Notes: generated by a model from the sequence alone, not told the origin. DNA of 26,316 bases from an uncultured Sutterella sp. (GCA_905206345.1 CAJLGW010000013.1:1-26316); one strand, 5' to 3'. Shown: positions 8,150-16,583, counted from the first letter of the stretch. Numbers and translations: made by a program.

Positions 8150-8682
8150 TGATCATGAACCAATTACACTCAAATGCCCGTCAACTCGGACGTACCTTAC
8201 TCATCATTGGCCGCCGTTACGGCCTATGGATCGGTCTTTTCTTAAGCCTCATTTTTTGTTTGACGAGTCGCTATCAATTGGCACTTAACGTCACACATAG
8301 CCTCCCTCAAACTCTATTTTTGATTGAGAAGAAAAATCACAACGTGACTCGCGGAGATTACATGGCATTTTTTTGGGTAAAGGGTGGCCCCATTCCCAAC
8401 GGCATCGTTGTGATTAAAGAAGTGGTGGGCGTAGCCGGTGACAGAGTTGAACACCGACAAAAGAAAGATGGATTATGGGTTGAAATCAACGGTAAAGCGA
8501 TTTCTCTTATCAAACCGTTTGCTCGAAGCGGCGCTGTTCTTGTTCCCAGCACCACTGGGATGATTCCCGAAAAGCATTACTTTGTCCATGCGCCACACCC
8601 GGATAGCCTCGATAGCCGTTATGCCTTAACGGGGTTTGTTAGTGACACCCAAATGGTGGGTCGAGCCATTCCCCTTTTCTGA
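8149..8682 (+). CDS. S26 signal peptidase, conjugative TraF/TrhF type
   Basis: Membrane-anchored serine peptidase of family S26, like RP4 TraF and R27 TrhF, which mature conjugative pilins. The membrane anchor is at about residues 24-40. The nucleophile is Ser51 in NVTHSLPQTLF and the general base is Lys90 in IVVIKEVVGVAGD, giving the expected spacing and the GD of box D; DSLDSRY (152-158) is box E. ATG 8149 overlaps the trbI stop; ATG 8155 is an alternative. F itself lacks such a gene, so this marks the SXT/R27/gonococcal-island-like branch. I leave the symbol empty because traF is also used for the unrelated thioredoxin-like protein downstream. Confidence 0.88.
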   Translation: MIMNQLHSNARQLGRTLLIIGRRYGLWIGLFLSLIFCLTSRYQLALNVTHSLPQTLFLIEKKNHNVTRGDYMAFFWVKGGPIPNGIVVIKEVVGVAGDRVEHRQKKDGLWVEINGKAISLIKPFARSGAVLVPSTTGMIPEKHYFVHAPHPDSLDSRYALTGFVSDTQMVGRAIPLF

Positions 8683-8689
8683 AGAACAC

Positions 8690-9310
8690 ATGATGAAGAA
8701 ACTTTTGTTCGTCGCTATTTATCGAATGATCTTCGTTGGATCGTTGGGGTTGATGGCCCCTTCTGCGTGGGCTTTAGAGGCGTCATTGGGACCCGTTTAT
8801 CCCATTCTTGAACCCAATCTTTTAGAAATGCTTCAAGTACACGCTCGTGAGTCTGAAAATGAAACTCGTAGGCGTCAACTTAAAGCGCAGGAACAAATGC
8901 AACGCTGGGCAACGAACCCAGCAGGAAAGGCATTTCCTGTCGCAACGAGCGTTTTGCATGAATCACTTACGATCTCAAGTCCTTTGGCGATGATTGATGA
9001 CACTTATCGTCGAGACTGGCTTTTTATTGATGCCAATGATCAAACGCAAGTCTTGCTCGCTAAACGCTTTCTAAAACTTTGCGTTAACGCCGCTCACTGT
9101 CGCGTCATCTTAACCGCAGGCCCGTTGGGAAAAGTGCAAGAAGAACTTCAAACCCGTCTTTGGTTTGATCAAGGAGCAAGGCTTACCACTCGATTGGAGA
9201 TTGACGTGGTACCGACCCTTGTGACTTTTAAACGTGCCTCGATTGAAAAGGTCTCAGCTCCCGCAAAAGCCTTTCCTTTCAAGCGCTTGTTAAAGGAAAA
9301 CTCAAAGTGA
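8690..9310 (+). CDS. traW: Pilus assembly protein TraW
   Basis: Periplasmic protein required for F pilus assembly, acting with TrbC and TraU. The start at ATG 8690 or 8693 follows GAAG at 8681-8684 and gives a clear signal peptide ending SAWA before LEASLG. Upstream in-frame codons would bury that leader. The mature N-terminus LGPVYPILEPNLLEML is the family signature (LGxxYPIxEPdLL). The C-terminal half contains FIDANDQTQVLLAKRF and a VVPTLVTF strand, as in TraW. The last 4 bases overlap the GTG start of traU. Confidence 0.9.
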   Translation: MMKKLLFVAIYRMIFVGSLGLMAPSAWALEASLGPVYPILEPNLLEMLQVHARESENETRRRQLKAQEQMQRWATNPAGKAFPVATSVLHESLTISSPLAMIDDTYRRDWLFIDANDQTQVLLAKRFLKLCVNAAHCRVILTAGPLGKVQEELQTRLWFDQGARLTTRLEIDVVPTLVTFKRASIEKVSAPAKAFPFKRLLKENSK

Positions 9311-10332
9311 AAAAGTGGCTTATTTACTTCCTCTTTTCCTTGGTGGCATTGTTCTCAAGTAATGCTTTTGCTAACGGCACATGTCAGGGACGCATCACCA
9401 ATCCCGTCACGGATGTGTGTTGGGAATGCGTCTTTCCCATCACGCTTGGCAATAACGTGAGTCTTTCCAATGGGAAATTTCAAGATGTCAAAACTGATGC
9501 CGATCACTTTTGCGCTTGCGAAGGGAAAGTTTCGATCACCATGGGACTTAATATCGGATTTTGGGAGCCGATCCGTACCATTGAAATTGTGCGTCGCCCC
9601 TTTTGTTTTCCTAGTTTAGGCGGTCTTCAATTAACCGATAGCCATTGGGCGCCAGCGCACGGCAGGACGCCTAACGCTAAAGCTCGAAGTCACCGCACTA
9701 GTTTTTACCAAGTGCATTGGTACCACACACCATGGCTCTACCTTTTAGAACTGCTATTGGATACACGTTGCTTAGAACAGTCCCCTTGGGATTTGGCCTA
9801 CATGACCGAACTCGATCCCCTTTGGGATGACGCTCTAACGAGCTTTCTCTTAAGTCCTGACGTTGCGCTTTTTGCCAATCCCGTGGCCGTGGGCGCTTGT
9901 GCCATGGATTGCGTTGCCGCATCCTCCCATCTTCCTATGAATTCTCTTTATTGGTGTGGCGGTTGCGCCGGTTCCATTTTCCCTTTAACCGGATGGGTCG
10001 CCAGTCACATCACGTCAGAGCAAGCCTTTAGTCTTCTCATTCAGCGCTTCACGATGAAGATGCACCGTGAGGGACTTCTTTGGCGTCAATGGGGCAAGGA
10101 TGGTCAATGTGCTCCGCAATTGGAGTGGACCATGAGTAAAGACGTCTATCGCGCCCAAATGGTTTGGCCTTCTCGTCAAACGCAAGGGCGTTGTTGCCGA
10201 CCTTTTGGAGAGGAAACCGCCACCTTTGCTTTAGGGGGTACTACTCCGTTGGTCACCGGCGAAGACGGGGCCTACCTCGTTTGGCGTCGGAAAGACTGTT
10301 GCCAAGGCATGAATCTCGGAGCTCAAAATTGA
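9307..10332 (+). CDS. traU: Conjugal transfer protein TraU
   Basis: Periplasmic, cysteine-rich protein needed for DNA transfer and pilus assembly. It starts at GTG 9307, inside the traW stop (GTGA overlap). The signal peptide is about residues 1-22 (SNAFA before NGTC). The mature N-terminus CQGRITNPVTDVCWECVFPITLG is a hallmark of TraU, and FCACEG, GFWEPIRTIEIVRRPFCFPSLGG and a middle segment AMDCVAASSH follow as expected. Length is 341 aa against about 330 in F. A GGAG at 10318-10321 near its end serves the next gene. Confidence 0.94.
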   Translation: MKKWLIYFLFSLVALFSSNAFANGTCQGRITNPVTDVCWECVFPITLGNNVSLSNGKFQDVKTDADHFCACEGKVSITMGLNIGFWEPIRTIEIVRRPFCFPSLGGLQLTDSHWAPAHGRTPNAKARSHRTSFYQVHWYHTPWLYLLELLLDTRCLEQSPWDLAYMTELDPLWDDALTSFLLSPDVALFANPVAVGACAMDCVAASSHLPMNSLYWCGGCAGSIFPLTGWVASHITSEQAFSLLIQRFTMKMHREGLLWRQWGKDGQCAPQLEWTMSKDVYRAQMVWPSRQTQGRCCRPFGEETATFALGGTTPLVTGEDGAYLVWRRKDCCQGMNLGAQN

Positions 10333-10997
10333 AGCGATGCTCTCTATTAAAGACGAAATGTGTTTGTCCCTTTTTGATGGGATTGGTTTCAACCGTTGCT
10401 CTTGCACAGATTCCCAATCAAGTACAGAAAAGTGAAGGAGACATCCGACGGAGCATTGAAAAAGCTCAAGCGATTTTACAAACGATGGATGAAACGAAAG
10501 AGTCGACCTCCATTGACCTTTTTGTTGCAATTTCAAAAAGCATGCCCAAAACGTCTTTGGAGCGTTTGGCCCGAGATGCCGCCCAAGCTCAAGTTCCTTT
10601 GATACTTCAAGGCGTGGGGGGCAAGCCTGATAAAAACACCATCGGTAAAACCGTTCTTGAAACCTACGGGCGACACTGGATTACTCGCCACATAGATGAT
10701 TGGGTATTTATCACGCAAACGGGAGCTGTGCTTCAAATTGATCCGACTCGCTTTAAAGTCGCAGGTATTGTCGATGCTCCTCAAGTCATCGTGATGCGCC
10801 ATTGTGAAAATCGTGGGCAATGTCAACAAAAACCCACCTGGATTCTTCGTGCTCGAGGCGATGTCACGTTGGATTATGCGGTGGAATATTTGCTCGCAAA
10901 CTTACCAGAGGGTGGTTTGCCCGAAAACGATGCAGAAACTGTCAAAGCCAAACTTCAAAAGGTCTTAGCGCGTTTACGAAAGGAAGAGGCTCAATGA
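10329..10997 (+). CDS. trbC: Pilus assembly protein TrbC (F-type)
   Basis: Periplasmic partner of TraW in pilus assembly. I place the start at TTG 10329: it overlaps the traU stop (TTGA), has GGAG 7 nt upstream, and yields a proper signal peptide (KRCSLLKT basic region, hydrophobic core, ALA before QIPNQ, cut after about residue 26). In-frame codons further upstream, within traU, encode an arginine-rich shadow. The body has the TrbC thioredoxin-like pattern: SIDLFVAISKSMPKTSLERLA, then VPLILQGV, then LQIDPTRFKVAGIVDAPQVIV. It is 222 aa, similar to F TrbC. The TGA overlaps the next ATG (ATGA). Confidence 0.9.
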   Translation: MKRCSLLKTKCVCPFLMGLVSTVALAQIPNQVQKSEGDIRRSIEKAQAILQTMDETKESTSIDLFVAISKSMPKTSLERLARDAAQAQVPLILQGVGGKPDKNTIGKTVLETYGRHWITRHIDDWVFITQTGAVLQIDPTRFKVAGIVDAPQVIVMRHCENRGQCQQKPTWILRARGDVTLDYAVEYLLANLPEGGLPENDAETVKAKLQKVLARLRKEEAQ

Positions 10998-12136
10998 AAA
11001 TAGCACTCTTTCTTTTGATCTGTGCTCCCGTTGCTACCTTTGCTATCACCGTTGAAGAAGCAGCTCAAGAGGCCTCTAAAGTGACAACGCCATCCTATGG
11101 AGAGCTACTTACGCATGAAAATCGCATCAATACCCTTCCGACGGATGCCCTTGGTGATACGGAAAGCCTTGAAAATCTCAAAGGCGATGATGGGATGGGT
11201 GACATCTTTTCACCGGCCACCAACAAAACGCAAAACTGCATGACGTTAGGCGACCCTGAGTGTTTAGCTATTCAAGTGGTCAAAGGCAATGCCAATCAAG
11301 TGCCCGCCTTGGATGAGACAACCAAAAATGAAATTCACGATGGCTACCAAGACATTATTGATAACGCCAATGATTTAACCGAAGGCGGAAGCGATTTGGT
11401 GTCCTCTGAAATTCGTTGCGAAACGGTAACTACCGTCATTCCGGGGCGTGAACAATTAGAAGTGTGTGATGAAGGACTTCTTTTTAAAAACGTCGCTTGC
11501 ACGCAAGGTTGGGAAATGAGTAAGGAATTAAGAATTCTTTACCACTGCTCGACTTTGCAAAATGCCATTCAAAAAGAATGCACCATTGTCAAACAAGCGG
11601 TCGGACACAAAGAAAACATTGTCTCGTGCTTAGCAACACCCGCTCAAACCGAAGAAAAAGTTTGCCGTTTTATGAACGATGCCACAGTTACCCAAGTCTT
11701 TCCCTATCAGTGCGAAGTGCATCAAACGCAAACGAAAGAGAAAAAATGCATCCGAACGCTCACGGTTGATGTGGTGCAAGGTTGCTCCACGTCGTATCAA
11801 TCAAGCGCCTCTCTAGAAATCTTTAAAGAGGTGGGCTACACAGCATCAAACCGTTACAAAACCATGCATCTCACACAATATTGTCGTGAGCCTTTCCGTG
11901 GACTTTTAATTAAGTTTGGGAACAAGACGTTGGGGTCGTTTCCTTCTGTCCCATCAACCGTGAATGCGACCTACATCTTGGACTTTGTCTTTACGTTAGA
12001 AGAAGACAAGGGCGAATACTTAATCACGGTTACGAATGTCGACAAGGGCTTGGGCACGCGCATTGTCACCGTGCGCCAACCCAAACTCTCAGTTAACCCA
12101 CAGCAAATTGATCGATGGGAAGAATCATGCCAGTAG
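10994..12136 (+). CDS. traN: TraN N-terminal region as a separate exported protein
   Basis: TraN is an outer-membrane adhesin that stabilises mating pairs. This 380-aa ORF looks like only its N-terminal part. ATG 10994 overlaps the trbC stop and has AGGAAGAGG upstream; the signal peptide ends TFA before ITVEEA. A long acidic, cysteine-poor region (to about 80) precedes a ladder of cysteines at 142, 158, 169, 185, 196, 212, 224, 240, 252 and 264, alternating about 16 and 11-12 apart. A beta-rich region (about 300-370) follows and ends WEESC. In F TraN, as I recall, a WSESC motif sits just before the cysteine-rich module that here begins the next ORF. It stops at 12136, 10 nt inside the next gene and in a different frame. 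Confidence 0.72.
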   Translation: MKIALFLLICAPVATFAITVEEAAQEASKVTTPSYGELLTHENRINTLPTDALGDTESLENLKGDDGMGDIFSPATNKTQNCMTLGDPECLAIQVVKGNANQVPALDETTKNEIHDGYQDIIDNANDLTEGGSDLVSSEIRCETVTTVIPGREQLEVCDEGLLFKNVACTQGWEMSKELRILYHCSTLQNAIQKECTIVKQAVGHKENIVSCLATPAQTEEKVCRFMNDATVTQVFPYQCEVHQTQTKEKKCIRTLTVDVVQGCSTSYQSSASLEIFKEVGYTASNRYKTMHLTQYCREPFRGLLIKFGNKTLGSFPSVPSTVNATYILDFVFTLEEDKGEYLITVTNVDKGLGTRIVTVRQPKLSVNPQQIDRWEESCQ

Positions 12137-14355
12137 TGCTTCCCTTGATTTACTTTGGGCTTTTATTGTCGCCGGCAATCGTTTTCGCAACCACCTGCAC
12201 GGTCACCTCTCAAACCTGTACGCAAGGCGCTGAAATGCGACTGATCAACGGCATTGCGGTTTATCGCGATTGCTGGCAGTGGCAAGAAACGAAACGCTGT
12301 GAAGTGGGAGAAATACAAAACTTCTGCGAACCGTTAGAAAACGCCGCTTGCGAAGAAAGAAGTTCCATCTGTAAAGACAGCGCAGCTCCTGGGGAATGCT
12401 CCATCGAGCAAAAAACGTTTGCTTGCCGTGAAGCGTTAAGCCCCGTACCGGAAGGTATTTCAGCGTTACCCGTTAAAACGACCGTGACAGATCATTGGGT
12501 GGCGGTGGACGATTGTGCTTTTTCAGACAAATGCCAAACACCGATTGAAGTGTGCACAAAGCCTGATGAAGTTCGGGAGATTAATGGCGTAACGATCACC
12601 CTTGCTTGTGGAGAAAAAGAAAAACGCTCGGAGTGCGAAGTGGCGCCGACCAATCCCTCGTGTTCGCTTTTACAAAATGCAGGGTGCAATGTTCAAAAAT
12701 CAGAAACACCGTTACCCAACCATAAAAAGCATTTAGCATGCCATGAAAGCATTGCTTTACCCGAACATCCCGATATTGCATTAGTGGATACGCGTGACGT
12801 CTTGGATCATATTGAGGTAGTTGAAGACACGTGTTCAAGTTTGACAACTTGCGAAATCAAAGACCAGCAATGCGTCGCTTTTGATGAGGTCTTTAAAGAG
12901 GTTTGCGTCAATGAAACACAGACCCGTCAATGTAATGGCGTGAGTGACTCCAATGCTTGTCAAGCTTTAGAAAACTTGGGCTGTAATGAGGAGGCTCCGG
13001 TCTCAGAGACACTCAAAGCCTATACCTGCACATCCGAACTGACGCCTCTTCCACCGAACATCCAAGAAATGGAGCGTAAGACTCAGTACACCGGCATGAC
13101 ATCCACGGATACGTGTCCGAGTGGTACAACAGTTGGTCGCATTCAACCAAAAATGAATCATTGCGAGGTGGGAGAAGAAGTCTGCGTGGAAGGGCCTGAA
13201 ACGCGCATCGTTGACGGCGTGCCTATCTACAAAGATTGCTGGAAAACGAACCTCACCTATGTTTGTGCGTCAGAGACGAATAATCAGTATTGCGAAGTGC
13301 TCGAGTCCGATCCTTCGTGTGCGTTGCAAGCGAGTACCTGTTTAGTGACTGGGGTCGATGGAAAATGTGAGCTCACCACTCACACCTTTGCCTGTAAAGA
13401 ACGCGAAGATGAAACCGTTACTCAAGAAGTTTGCACTCAAACCGTGTGTCAATTTGGTCTTTGCACAAGTAAAGATGAAGAGGCGAATCAAAAACTCACC
13501 GATACCTTAAGCAAACTCGAACTTGCCCGACAAGCGGCCGTTTATGGTGACTACGACAATTTGAGATTTTTCTCAGGTGAAGCCAATACCTGCCGAAACA
13601 AATTGGGCGGTGTTTCGTGTTGCCAAGGCAAAGTGCGAGGCGATACGACCAACAGTGCAAAACTCAACGCTTCCTACATTTTTGCGAAAGACGTTGCTCA
13701 AGAAAGCATTAAAACCTTAGGTTCGCCTTTCGTCAACGACATTCTGGCCAACCACAAAGATCTGGCTGACATTGTGACTCGTCTCTATGGGGAAGTCGCC
13801 ATGGACGCCTACTCCCCGTCTTTGTCCTATTACGGTTTGACCGTTTCGTACGGTGCAAGCGGTCTGCAATTTAGCTTTAGCCCTTCGACATTTTTTGCCA
13901 TGGTCGCTTTAGAAGTGGCTGCCGACTACCTCTCGTGCACGCAAGAAGAGCAAGCGTTGCAACTTAAACGTGGTTCTGACCTGTGCCACTACATCGGAAG
14001 CACTTGCACGGAATACAACTTGGGGCATTGTCAAACAAAAAACGAAGTGCACTGCTGCTTTAATTCCAACCTTGCTCGAGTCGTACAAGTCGCAGCTCAC
14101 GAACAACTGGGACTCTCGTGGGGGACGCCTGAACGTCCCAGTTGTTTAGGGCTCTCTGCTCATGAGTTTGCCCAAGTGGATTTGAGCAAAGTGGATCTCT
14201 CTGATCTTTTAGCTGCAATGAGTTCTTCAGCTTCCAACCCTGATGTGGAACGCGTAAAAACAAGAGCCCTTGATCGCCAACAAACCATTAATCCCAAAGA
14301 CCCGTATGAGCCCATGCCTGAAAAGGACGGTGTATGTGCTGGTAACGCTTGTTAA
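12127..14355 (+). CDS. traN: TraN cysteine-rich mating-pair stabilisation protein
   Basis: Outer-membrane mating-pair stabilisation protein, C-terminal two-thirds of TraN. ATG 12127 follows GGAAGA (12118-12123) and gives its own signal peptide (MPVVLPLIYFGLLLSPAIVFA); ATG 12115 would add four residues. Four tandem cysteine modules occupy about residues 24-424, then a helical linker, then the conserved TraN C-terminal domain with GGVSCCQG (about 494), LCHYIGSTC, HCQTKNEVHCCFNSNLARVVQ and GLSWGTPERPSCLGLS. The chain has about 50 cysteines. The end matches F-type TraN well, so the family call is firm. What is unusual is that the N-terminal part is encoded by the preceding ORF. Confidence 0.9.
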   Translation: MPVVLPLIYFGLLLSPAIVFATTCTVTSQTCTQGAEMRLINGIAVYRDCWQWQETKRCEVGEIQNFCEPLENAACEERSSICKDSAAPGECSIEQKTFACREALSPVPEGISALPVKTTVTDHWVAVDDCAFSDKCQTPIEVCTKPDEVREINGVTITLACGEKEKRSECEVAPTNPSCSLLQNAGCNVQKSETPLPNHKKHLACHESIALPEHPDIALVDTRDVLDHIEVVEDTCSSLTTCEIKDQQCVAFDEVFKEVCVNETQTRQCNGVSDSNACQALENLGCNEEAPVSETLKAYTCTSELTPLPPNIQEMERKTQYTGMTSTDTCPSGTTVGRIQPKMNHCEVGEEVCVEGPETRIVDGVPIYKDCWKTNLTYVCASETNNQYCEVLESDPSCALQASTCLVTGVDGKCELTTHTFACKEREDETVTQEVCTQTVCQFGLCTSKDEEANQKLTDTLSKLELARQAAVYGDYDNLRFFSGEANTCRNKLGGVSCCQGKVRGDTTNSAKLNASYIFAKDVAQESIKTLGSPFVNDILANHKDLADIVTRLYGEVAMDAYSPSLSYYGLTVSYGASGLQFSFSPSTFFAMVALEVAADYLSCTQEEQALQLKRGSDLCHYIGSTCTEYNLGHCQTKNEVHCCFNSNLARVVQVAAHEQLGLSWGTPERPSCLGLSAHEFAQVDLSKVDLSDLLAAMSSSASNPDVERVKTRALDRQQTINPKDPYEPMPEKDGVCAGNAC

Positions 14356-14360
14356 TCGTT

Positions 14361-15143
14361 ATGAACCTTTTAAAACTTAAAAAATATTGGCTGATAGCCA
14401 CATTGCCTTTATTCATGTCGCAAAGCGAGACCTATGCTGCCAACGACAATTTCTGGCAAGAAGACGTTTGGACGAGTGACACTCGAGGCTTTTTGTACTA
14501 TGGCCCCGAAGAAAAAGACGACAAAAGAAAAGATCGGGAACTCTCCCAAATCACCTCCTTGGAAGACCTTCAAAAGGAAGCGCAGGCCCGTCTTGCAAGA
14601 GCCGTCATGAGCCCCTCGAAAGAAACACTTTCAAGCTACTTGGAGGTAAACCACTTTATGCTCGAGAAATCCAACACCTTTGCTAAAACGTGGCAACAAA
14701 CGCTTTGGGGCTTACCGCAATTTGATCAAACGGTGACCTTTCCTAATGCCAACTTTGCGCAAGTCGCACTCAAAGAAAACAAGTCTAAAGAGAGGCAATC
14801 CCAGCTCTCGGCATTGAAAGACCGTTACGCCCTTTTGTTTGTTGTTCAGGAGGGTTGTTCCTTTTGCGAAGTAATGGCACCGGTGAGTCGCTTTTTAGAA
14901 GAAACGCACGGCATTAAAACATTGCCTATCTACATCGGCAATGCCCAACCCGCCTCGTGGCCCAATGCCCTACCCGATAACGGCATTTTGCGTCAACTTT
15001 CTGAAAAAACGCAGACCACGATTACTCAAACACCTGCCATTTTTGTTGTCGCTCAATCTGGCGAAGCCCGATTGATTGCGTCAGGCGCACTTTCAGCCGA
15101 TGAACTCATTAACCGCTTCTTAGCCTCTGTTAAATCAAACTAA
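14361..15143 (+). CDS. traF: TraF pilus assembly protein with active CXXC
   Basis: Periplasmic thioredoxin-like protein for F pilus assembly. ATG 14361 gives a signal peptide ending ETYA before ANDNFW; a TTG at 14349 overlapping the traN stop is possible but adds four residues before it. The N-terminal part has FWQEDVWTSDTRGFLYYGPE, as in TraF (…GWxWYxEP..), then a helical region, then a thioredoxin fold from about 150 with CSFC at 166-169 and the cis-Pro TPAIFVV. F TraF lacks the CXXC. Its presence together with the upstream dsbC fits the non-F subgroup of F-like systems and suggests redox activity. Confidence 0.88.
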   Translation: MNLLKLKKYWLIATLPLFMSQSETYAANDNFWQEDVWTSDTRGFLYYGPEEKDDKRKDRELSQITSLEDLQKEAQARLARAVMSPSKETLSSYLEVNHFMLEKSNTFAKTWQQTLWGLPQFDQTVTFPNANFAQVALKENKSKERQSQLSALKDRYALLFVVQEGCSFCEVMAPVSRFLEETHGIKTLPIYIGNAQPASWPNALPDNGILRQLSEKTQTTITQTPAIFVVAQSGEARLIASGALSADELINRFLASVKSN

Positions 15144-15147
15144 AAAC

Positions 15148-16581
15148 ATGATGAAAACGCTCTTGATCAAACCCCTTTGTTTATCTCTCTTGGCCCTTGG
15201 CGTGACATCGAGTGCCCAGGCTCACTTCATTGAAGATTTTTATCATGCGGCTGCCTCTCAGGGGAATGTCACAGCAGCGGGCATTCATGAAACCGCAGGG
15301 CTTAAAGTCGTTACGGGCGGGGGCTATGTCTTTAAAGCCCCCCGAAACGATTTCACGCCCTTTCACTACTCGCCTCCGAAACTTTCTGCCGGCTGTGGCG
15401 GGATTGATTTATTTATGGGTGCATTTAGCATCCCCAGCAAAGACGAGTTTGTGAATTACCTCAAAGCGATTGGCTCATCGCTCCCCGGCCTTGCGTTTCA
15501 ATTGGCGCTTCAAACTTTGTCGCCAGACCTATCTGAACAAGTGACAAGCTTTCGTGATTTGATCCGTGAGTACGGTGCACATTTTCAAGACTCTTGCTCG
15601 GCAGCCCAAAAGATTTTAGATATGTCAGGGGCGCAGGGCTACATGGAAAAGTTGAAGTATTCCACAGCCAATAGCCTTCGAGAACGCGGTATTGTAAGTG
15701 ACGCTTATGAAGCGACCGAGAAAACCCGTGCCAACGGTTCTGTTCTTTTCGATTACGCTCCCACTCGTAAAGACACGGGAGGAAACGTCATTGATGCTCC
15801 ACAACTCAATTTAACGTGGTCATTACTTAACGGGGGACAGCTGACATCGAGTTATCCGAAAGAGCTCAAAGAAGTGATGATGACGCTCGTGGGGACCACG
15901 ATTTATGTGAAAACCGGCGAAGGGGCGGACGCCGTTGCGCAATCCCGCCTCATCATGGGAGAAGATATCGCTACAACTCTTTTAGGTAGTATTGACAGCG
16001 TGTCGTTGACGGACGCTTTGCGTCTGACGTGTTCCGACACTGATCCTCAATGTTTAACCCCTCGTCGTGTTGTGATGGATGACATCAATTTAACCTACGA
16101 GATGTGGCAGGCAGCCAAACGCTATCAAAACGCTCTCTTATCACGCAATCCCAATCTGGTCACTGACGATGATGTTCTTTTATTGGGTTCGGTGACAACC
16201 ATTCCTCTTATCACGATTATCAACACGGTGACGAGTCGCCGATACATGGGTTTTGCCGATGACATCTTGCGTGTTTATGTGGAAGCTGCAGCCTTTGAAG
16301 CGATTGTCAGAGCACTTGAACAACTCACCATTGATATCGAACGCACCGTGACAGCATCCAGTGCTTCGACCGTATCAACGCTTAATGAAGAGCACGCTCA
16401 AGCCTTGGTTACTCGCATTCATAAAGTCAGAGGCGACCTCTCTTCTCGCGCCGACAAAATCTATCAACAGATGGCACGTACTCACTCGTTTATTGAGCAA
16501 ATCGAACACATTGAACGAAGCCTCTTGGGCAATGCTGCTTACCAAATGAGTGAACGATTGAGTCTTACGGGAGTGCAATAA
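15148..16581 (+). CDS. traH: Conjugal transfer protein TraH
   Basis: Periplasmic/outer-membrane protein needed for pilus assembly and retraction. The signal peptide is about residues 1-25 (SSAQA before HFIEDF). GGGYVFKAPRNDFTPFHYSPPKLSAGCGGIDLFMGAFS (about 57-93) is the family hallmark, and LPGLAFQLALQTLSP and the DSC near 150 also match. The C-terminal 100 residues are predicted coiled coil, as in TraH. Length is 477 aa against about 458 in F. The gene starts 4 nt after traF, with adjacent ATGs at 15148 and 15151, and ends 2 nt before traG. Confidence 0.95.
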   Translation: MMKTLLIKPLCLSLLALGVTSSAQAHFIEDFYHAAASQGNVTAAGIHETAGLKVVTGGGYVFKAPRNDFTPFHYSPPKLSAGCGGIDLFMGAFSIPSKDEFVNYLKAIGSSLPGLAFQLALQTLSPDLSEQVTSFRDLIREYGAHFQDSCSAAQKILDMSGAQGYMEKLKYSTANSLRERGIVSDAYEATEKTRANGSVLFDYAPTRKDTGGNVIDAPQLNLTWSLLNGGQLTSSYPKELKEVMMTLVGTTIYVKTGEGADAVAQSRLIMGEDIATTLLGSIDSVSLTDALRLTCSDTDPQCLTPRRVVMDDINLTYEMWQAAKRYQNALLSRNPNLVTDDDVLLLGSVTTIPLITIINTVTSRRYMGFADDILRVYVEAAAFEAIVRALEQLTIDIERTVTASSASTVSTLNEEHAQALVTRIHKVRGDLSSRADKIYQQMARTHSFIEQIEHIERSLLGNAAYQMSERLSLTGVQ

Positions 16582-16583
16582 AA

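Noticed and set aside
8636..8689. Upstream extension of traW
   Set aside because: It lies inside the S26 peptidase gene and places 18 residues before a normal signal peptide at 8690.
10164..10328. Upstream extension of trbC
   Set aside because: It overlaps traU in another frame and is arginine-rich; the leader and Shine-Dalgarno sequence both point to TTG 10329.
10820..10993. Upstream extension of the TraN N-terminal ORF
   Set aside because: The extra 58 residues lie inside trbC in another frame, are Arg/Cys-rich shadow sequence, and would bury the clear signal peptide starting at ATG 10994.
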